Assembly (NCBI GenBank): GCA_018663815.1
Contig: JABJPQ010000434.1
Coordinates: 1 to 9,293, forward strand
Direction of reading: 5' to 3'
Source of the DNA: Halobacteriovoraceae bacterium
Lineage (GTDB): Bacteria > Bdellovibrionota > Bacteriovoracia > Bacteriovoracales > Bacteriovoracaceae
Length of the DNA: 9,293 nt
The notes beneath the pieces are model-generated. The model did no database searches. It was given only the letters and a program-made list of their open reading frames with translations, and was not told where the DNA came from. Shown here one piece after another: positions 5,727 through 9,293 of the stretch (the stretch's first letter is position 1; each line of letters opens with the position of its first letter). Both the position numbers and the translations under genes were made by a program.

Positions 5727-6176
5727 ATGAAAAATCAATTACTGTTGTTCTATTTTTGTGTTCTTATGACCCTTTCATACTCTTCACTCGCTGATGAAAG
5801 TATGCAAATCACTCCAGCAAATAAAAAATCAAGTGGCTGTAATTTATCTGTTCATGGATTTAAAAGTCGAGAAAGCTTTTTTAATTTTTTCTCTAAATTT
5901 AAGGCTGATTTGGCCAAGAAGGATAAAGTATCAATCTCTAAAATGATCCTGTATCCATTAAGCACTAAGATTGATAATAAAAAAGTCCAAGTAACTTCTA
6001 AAAAAGAGTTTATTGAAAAATTTGACTTAATTTTCACGAAGAAAGTAATAAGAGCAGTATCTAAACACCAAGTAAAAGATTTTTTCTGCAATTATCAAGG
6101 AGCAATGATTGGTGATGGAGAAGTTTGGATCAAGCAAAGAAAGGCTTCCATTGGTATTGCGACAGTTCTCAACTAA
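5727..6176 (+). CDS. Secreted NTF2/SnoaL-like protein
   Basis: The 149-residue product has a signal peptide (K2, hydrophobic residues 5-18, probable cleavage after SSLA at residue 22). The mature region runs FFNFFSKFKADLAKKDKVSI, then MILYPLSTKI, then KKEFIEKFDLIFTKKV, and ends with NYQGAMIGDGEVWIKQ. A helix followed by an 'M.xYPL' turn, an 'F...F..IF' segment and final GDGEVWI strands is the pattern of small periplasmic NTF2-like proteins related to SnoaL/DUF4440-type domains. I infer the fold and do not know the role. C38 and C121 are the mature cysteines and could be disulfide-bonded. There is no clear ribosome binding site. It lies 61 bases after the P-loop gene. Confidence 0.7.
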   Translation: MKNQLLLFYFCVLMTLSYSSLADESMQITPANKKSSGCNLSVHGFKSRESFFNFFSKFKADLAKKDKVSISKMILYPLSTKIDNKKVQVTSKKEFIEKFDLIFTKKVIRAVSKHQVKDFFCNYQGAMIGDGEVWIKQRKASIGIATVLN

Positions 6177-6241
6177 ACGCCGATTTTATTAAGAACTTCA
6201 TGAACAGAGACAAAACCCTCAGTTTTTGGTAATATTTCAAT

Positions 6242-6718
6242 ATGATTATACGACCCATTGCCCCTAATTCTAAAGAAGAAACCTCACTTGTTGCAAAAAG
6301 AATGAAAAAAACTCTTATTGATGTGATGGGTGAAAAAGATGGGAAAAACTATTACTCAGATGAGTGGCTAATAAGCAGAGTAGAACAACATATTAACCTT
6401 AAAGAGAATGCTTGTATCTTCTTATCAGAAGAAAATAGCGGCGAAATTTCAGGTCAAGCTATTATTAGAATTGAAAAGGACAACGGAACAAACTATGGTT
6501 TTTTCTCTACCATCTATGTTGCTGAAGAATTTAGAGGAAAAGGGATTGCAAAAGAACTCATAATGGCAGTGCTTAAATGGTGTAAGGATAAAGATCTCAA
6601 ACGTGTAACATACAACACAGCAGAGAACCACACCTCCATTATTAATTTATTTGGCAAGTTCAAGTTTAAAGAGTCTCTGCGGGCAGATGGAATGGTTAAG
6701 CTTGTCGTTTCTTTTTAA
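6242..6718 (+). CDS. GNAT family N-acetyltransferase
   Basis: This is a 158-residue protein of ordinary GNAT length. The acetyl-CoA pyrophosphate-binding loop is EFRGKGIAKEL, with R98-G99-K100-G101-I-A103, preceded by the beta4 strand FFSTIYV. The C-terminal motif B region contains the pattern N-H-x-S-I-I-N-L-F (129-137) followed by KFKFKES, typical of enzymes that acetylate small amines. The N-terminus (MIIRPIAPNS) is the usual first strand. The substrate is not predictable. Relatives include aminoglycoside- and amine-acetylating enzymes, but no feature ties this one to a drug. The ATG has a poor ribosome binding site, as do most genes in this run. No terminator separates it convincingly from its neighbours. 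Confidence 0.9.
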   Translation: MIIRPIAPNSKEETSLVAKRMKKTLIDVMGEKDGKNYYSDEWLISRVEQHINLKENACIFLSEENSGEISGQAIIRIEKDNGTNYGFFSTIYVAEEFRGKGIAKELIMAVLKWCKDKDLKRVTYNTAENHTSIINLFGKFKFKESLRADGMVKLVVSF

Positions 6719-6769
6719 TATTTCAGAAGTGCTTAAACTCACAGTTCTATTAAATATTTAGGTACTCTC

Positions 6770-6793
6770 TAAGCCAGCGATTAAGCTAACGAC
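6770..6793 (+). repeat. 12-base tandem repeat, two imperfect units
   Basis: TAAGCCAGCGAT (6770-6781) is followed directly by TAAGCTAACGAC (6782-6793); nine of twelve bases agree. The repeat lies in the 114-base gap between two acetyltransferase genes. The function is unknown and it could be chance. Confidence 0.35.
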
Positions 6794-6832
6794 TAAAGTT
6801 TACTCCCTATGTTATTTGTAATAAATTAAAGT

Positions 6833-7360
6833 ATGCTTATACTTCACAGTGAAAGGTTATATATTCGTGACTATACTGAAAATGATAGTCAATTTCATCA
6901 TAGCTGGATTTCTAATTCAAATGTCATGGAGTATATGGACTGGAAGACGAGCAGTATTAAGGAATCTAAAAAAGAACTAAGTCGTGCAATAAAAGAATCT
7001 AAATCAAAAAATCGGAAAGATTTTTTTCTTGCAATTGGATTGATTAAAGAAGACATTTTGATTGGTAATGTGGGCTTTAGCTTATTAGGGAATAATAATC
7101 AAGAAGCAGAAATCGGTTGGATGCTACTCCCTCAATTCCACAATTTGGGATATGCAACAGAAGCAGCAAAACTTTTGGTTGAGTATGCATTAAATACTCT
7201 ACAATTAAATAACATCATTGCTACTTGTGCTAAGGAGAATTATCAATCTGAAAAAATAATGATTAAATTAGGCATGTCTAAAATTAAAGAGTTTGATAAA
7301 TTTTATATTCAAAAAAATAAAAATCTCTTAAAAGTTCTATATTCACTTGAAAAAAACTAA
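6833..7360 (+). CDS. RimJ/RimL-type GNAT N-acetyltransferase
   Basis: The 175-residue protein opens with LHSERLYIRDYTENDSQFHH, the SERLxIR signature of the Acetyltransf_3 (RimJ/RimL) branch. It continues with beta strands DFFLAIGL and LIGNVGFSLL, the EIGWMLLP strand, and the CoA loop FHNLGYATEAAK (102-113). The end of the fold is seen in ATCAKENYQSEKIMIKLGMSK. The loop is slightly unusual: the normal R/Q-G pair before x-G-x-A is replaced by H103-N104, while G106 and A108 are kept, so CoA binding is still likely. Proteins of this branch acetylate ribosomal protein N-termini or small molecules. It is not identifiable as RimJ or RimL itself. The start ATG has no strong ribosome binding site. Confidence 0.88.
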   Translation: MLILHSERLYIRDYTENDSQFHHSWISNSNVMEYMDWKTSSIKESKKELSRAIKESKSKNRKDFFLAIGLIKEDILIGNVGFSLLGNNNQEAEIGWMLLPQFHNLGYATEAAKLLVEYALNTLQLNNIIATCAKENYQSEKIMIKLGMSKIKEFDKFYIQKNKNLLKVLYSLEKN

Positions 7361-7433
7361 ATAATCTCGTAAAAAAATTCTACAAACAATAGTATTTGAC
7401 CTTCTAACAAGATTTACGGGAAGCTCTGATCAA

Positions 7434-8072
7434 ATGTCACTTTTAGTTTCTTCAGGAAAGAAGAAAGTTTACTCAACTTTATGTCTTTTTTCTGATAAAG
7501 ATTTATATATGGAATTAGTAAAGAATAGTTTCTTTTTTATAAGACATGGTGAAACAGATTGGAATGTCGAAGGGAAATTTCAAGGCCAGACAGATATACC
7601 GTTAAATAACGTGGGTCTAGATCAGGCACAAAGGAGTGCTAAAGTTATTTCCTCACTTGGAATTGATGCCGTATTTACGAGTCCATTAAAAAGAGCTTTA
7701 GAAACAGCAAGGATAGTTACTAGTAGTTTAGATATTGATATTATCGCTGAACCTCTTTTAATGGAGTGCTCTACAGAAGAAACGGCTAAGGTGATATATA
7801 TGGAGCTCGCTGTTTCAAACCTACCTTCTTTTAATTATATAAATGAGAAAAATGTTGAAGACCCAGATACTTTTATCACACGTACGCTGGCAGGAGTTAA
7901 TAACTCTTTAAAATCAAATGCTAATAATATTCTTATAGTTGCTCATGGGGGGACATTTTGGGCCATATGCAAACGACTCAATATAAAACCATTTAGTGTG
8001 CCTAACGCTCAACCTCTAAGAATATACCTGGCTGAAAACAAGATGTGGAAATATGAGATGATATGGCAATAA
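7434..8072 (+). CDS. Histidine phosphatase (phosphoglycerate-mutase-like)
   Basis: The conserved catalytic residues of the branch-1 histidine phosphatase fold are present. In the long form these are R37-H38-G39-E40 with the nucleophile H38, N44 and the DIPLNNVGLDQA segment, the phosphate-binding Arg in SPLKRALETA (R87), the likely proton donor E111 in LLMECS, and H171 in IVAHGG. The usual 'GxWEG' after the donor Glu is absent (STEETAKVIYMEL instead), so substrate recognition probably differs from PhoE/CobC/GpmB enzymes. The substrate is unknown, with phosphorylated small molecules most likely. Start choice: family members place RHG within about 12 residues of the N-terminus, which favours ATG 7509 (MELVKNSFFFIRHG). 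The 25 residues before it are reported because the frame is open and neither start has a good ribosome binding site. The last ten bases overlap the next gene. Confidence 0.88.
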   Translation: MSLLVSSGKKKVYSTLCLFSDKDLYMELVKNSFFFIRHGETDWNVEGKFQGQTDIPLNNVGLDQAQRSAKVISSLGIDAVFTSPLKRALETARIVTSSLDIDIIAEPLLMECSTEETAKVIYMELAVSNLPSFNYINEKNVEDPDTFITRTLAGVNNSLKSNANNILIVAHGGTFWAICKRLNIKPFSVPNAQPLRIYLAENKMWKYEMIWQ

Positions 8073-8602
8073 AAGAAGCTACCTTTAAATTTAATCTTCC
8101 AATTTTTGAAACTGACAGGCTGAGACTAAGGCCTTTTAATGAGTCCGATTTGAACAATCTCAGGACTCTTGAAACTGACTTTGAGGTGGTAAAGTATTTA
8201 GGGAATGGACAAATTAGAGAAAGTGAGGAAACACTTAATTACCTTAAAAAGCATTTTAAGGACTACCAAAAGTACGGACTTGGACTTTATGCCGTTGAAG
8301 ATAAAATTACTGGAGCTTTTATAGGTCGATCAGGTCTAATTCCTTGGCACTTTAACGGTAGACTGGAGTGGGAAATTGGGTATACGCTTATGAAAAGTAG
8401 CTGGGGCAAAGGGATGGCAACTGAACTTGCTACTTTTCTTAAAAATTGGGCAAAAGCTAACATGTCTCTTAATTATGTCGTAAGCTTAATCAATGCCGAG
8501 AATATTAAGTCAATAAATGTCTCTAAGAAAATAGGTATGGATTTTTGGAAAGAAGTCGAAATTAATGGTCACAAGTGTAACGCTTACAGAGTTTTTCTAT
8601 AA
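8063..8602 (+). CDS. RimJ/RimL-type GNAT N-acetyltransferase
   Basis: The 179-residue protein begins with FETDRLRLRPFNESDLNNLR, the TDRLxLR signature of the Acetyltransf_3 branch. Further landmarks are YGLGLYAVEDKITGAFIGRSG (strands 2-3), WEIGYTLMKSSWGKGMATEL with the CoA loop W114-G115-K116-G117-M-A119, and INAENIKSINVSKKIGMDF, the usual 'N.xS..vxeKlGM' C-terminal helix. The product should acetylate a protein amine or a small molecule; the substrate is unknown. Its ATG lies inside the 3' end of the phosphatase gene (the two frames share ATGGCAATAA). Translation is therefore probably coupled and the two proteins made from one message. This is the tightest linkage in the cluster and may mean the two enzymes act on related substrates. 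Confidence 0.92.
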   Translation: MAIKEATFKFNLPIFETDRLRLRPFNESDLNNLRTLETDFEVVKYLGNGQIRESEETLNYLKKHFKDYQKYGLGLYAVEDKITGAFIGRSGLIPWHFNGRLEWEIGYTLMKSSWGKGMATELATFLKNWAKANMSLNYVVSLINAENIKSINVSKKIGMDFWKEVEINGHKCNAYRVFL

Positions 8603-8868
8603 ACAGTCCTAATCATTACAGTGAGTTAATTCGTAACAAAGTAGCATAAACACAATAATCCTTCTTATAGTGCACCTAAAGAATGCCTTTATGTAATGAA
8701 AGCATATGCTCGAGAAAAATGTTTTGTTTATTTTGAGAAAAAAACTGCCAGATTCTGAGGAGGTTTCTCTCGGATTTGGGACTTCGTCTATTAACCGAGT
8801 ATTTAAGTGTCTTATAAGATTATACGATAAGCTATTAGTAAATTGCAAGCTTAGTAAGGGGCTCAGAA

Positions 8869-9293
8869 CTGAACTACAATATAAATTTTATCAACAAAAT
8901 TTGGAAAGTTTTACTCATTTCTGTACAGCTTAGTATTGTACAGCTTTCTTTTGCTCAAAAATTAGAAGATATAAAAGAGCACACTCAACTGATTGCTGAT
9001 GATCCACAGTTTATGAAATGGGTCCAAACCTCAAACCATCCACATGCCGATGATGCATTCGATCTTGCGACTCAGCTTAGCTGGGGTGAACTTTTTGAAA
9101 TAACTAAACGAGGAGGTATTGAGCATATTGAAGCGATGACAGGGTGTATTCACAAGTGTCAAGGTTGCTCGGTTCGCTGTGACCTTATTTATAAAACGAG
9201 AAAAATGAAGTGGGAAGACTATCAAGCTTCTTTAAAAAAACTTAAAGGATTAGAGGATGCAATTAAGTCCTTTTCTAACGAAGAGGCTCACTA
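8869..9293 (+). CDS. Secreted protein with a four-cysteine cluster (3' end outside window)
   Basis: The frame is open from a stop at 8836-8841 to the right edge. It encodes a signal peptide (n-region with K10 and K13, hydrophobic 14-28, cleavage after LSFA at residue 29). A mature, mostly helical, charged protein follows, containing ADDPQFMKWVQ, QLSWGELFEIT and the cluster C-x3-C-x2-C-x3-C (C93, C97, C100, C104). No ATG, GTG or TTG precedes the signal peptide in frame. AAGGGG (8856-8861) lies seven bases before CTG 8869, so CTG is my best start; ATA 8881 or ATT 8899 are alternatives. The first in-frame ATG, 9013, would remove the signal peptide. The cysteines could bind a metal or form disulfides. 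No CxxCH haem motif is present. The family is not recognised. The last two bases (TA) could begin Tyr or a stop. Confidence 0.65.
   Translation, partial: MNYNINFINKIWKVLLISVQLSIVQLSFAQKLEDIKEHTQLIADDPQFMKWVQTSNHPHADDAFDLATQLSWGELFEITKRGGIEHIEAMTGCIHKCQGCSVRCDLIYKTRKMKWEDYQASLKKLKGLEDAIKSFSNEEAH
8922..8946 (+). repeat. 15-base in-frame tandem duplication in the signal peptide
   Basis: TGTACAGCTT occurs at 8922-8931 and again at 8937-8946, a period of 15 bases. In the reading frame it yields VQLSI-VQLSF, lengthening the hydrophobic core of the signal peptide by five residues. Confidence 0.7.

Noticed and set aside
7365..7421. TCTCGTAAA / TTTACGGGA inverted repeat between a GNAT and the phosphatase
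   Set aside because: It matches at eight of nine positions with a loop of about 40 bases in very AT-rich DNA, and could easily be chance.
5663..8062. Integron-type cassette array, suggested by small same-strand genes with short spacers
   Set aside because: No spacer shows a convincing GTTRRRY/RYYYAAC pair or a shared imperfect palindrome. TTCTAAC-like and CTAAC strings occur but do not match the core, and no integrase is present.
8769..8800. CTCGG ... CCGAG inverted repeat in the spacer before the last gene
   Set aside because: It has a five-base stem, a long loop and no T-run, so it is insufficient for a terminator or operator.
8609..8848. 79-codon minus-strand ORF
   Set aside because: It has no ribosome binding site or recognisable pattern, and its composition fits the antisense of AT-rich intergenic DNA.
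8706..8933. 75-codon plus-strand ORF beginning MLEKNVLFILRKK
   Set aside because: It has no ribosome binding site, and its 3' third overlaps in another frame the much more convincing signal peptide of the gene at 8869. No family pattern is seen, so it is probably chance.

Overview
The window is AT-rich chromosomal DNA from a bacterium. Several proteins carry Sec-type signal peptides ending in an AxA-like or SFA cleavage site, and there is a hybrid sensor kinase. Both fit a Gram-negative with many periplasmic proteins. Low GC, many GNAT enzymes and cysteine-bearing small secreted proteins would suit a Bdellovibrionota/Bacteriovorax-like organism, but nothing in the sequence proves this and I treat it as a guess. 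No rRNA, tRNA or CRISPR array was seen.

Left part (1-2340): the 3' end of a hybrid histidine kinase (ATPase plus receiver domain) is closed by a clear terminator. It is followed by two convergent, unrelated genes for secreted proteins of unknown function, which share an inverted-repeat terminator between their 3' ends.

Middle part (2380-5098): this is a decayed, mobile-DNA region. It holds nested inverted repeats, a minus-strand ORF remnant, a plus-strand gene broken by an in-frame TAA, and a 430-base gene-poor stretch with four TGATCT (GATC) motifs. Next comes a well-started but truncated ORF6N-domain gene. It runs directly into an apparently intact IS110-family (IS1111 group) element encoding a 340-residue DEDD transposase on the minus strand. 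The element's transposase-downstream flank is where this group is known to encode its guide (seek/bridge) RNA; a 41-codon ORF also lies there.

Right part (5099-8602): six same-strand accessory genes follow. They are a P-loop small-molecule/nucleotide kinase-like protein, a secreted NTF2/SnoaL-like protein, a GNAT, a RimJ/RimL-type GNAT, a histidine phosphatase, and another RimJ/RimL-type GNAT that overlaps the phosphatase by 10 bases. They look like a run of small stand-alone modifying enzymes rather than one pathway. I found no attC sites or integrase that would make it an integron.

Right edge (8869-9293): the start of a secreted protein with a four-cysteine cluster. Its signal peptide contains an in-frame 15-base duplication, and its best-placed start codon is CTG. 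The gene runs off the window.

No established defence or other named multi-gene system is visible. The strongest leads are the IS1111-type element with its possible guide RNA and the GATC-motif cluster in front of the truncated ORF6N gene.
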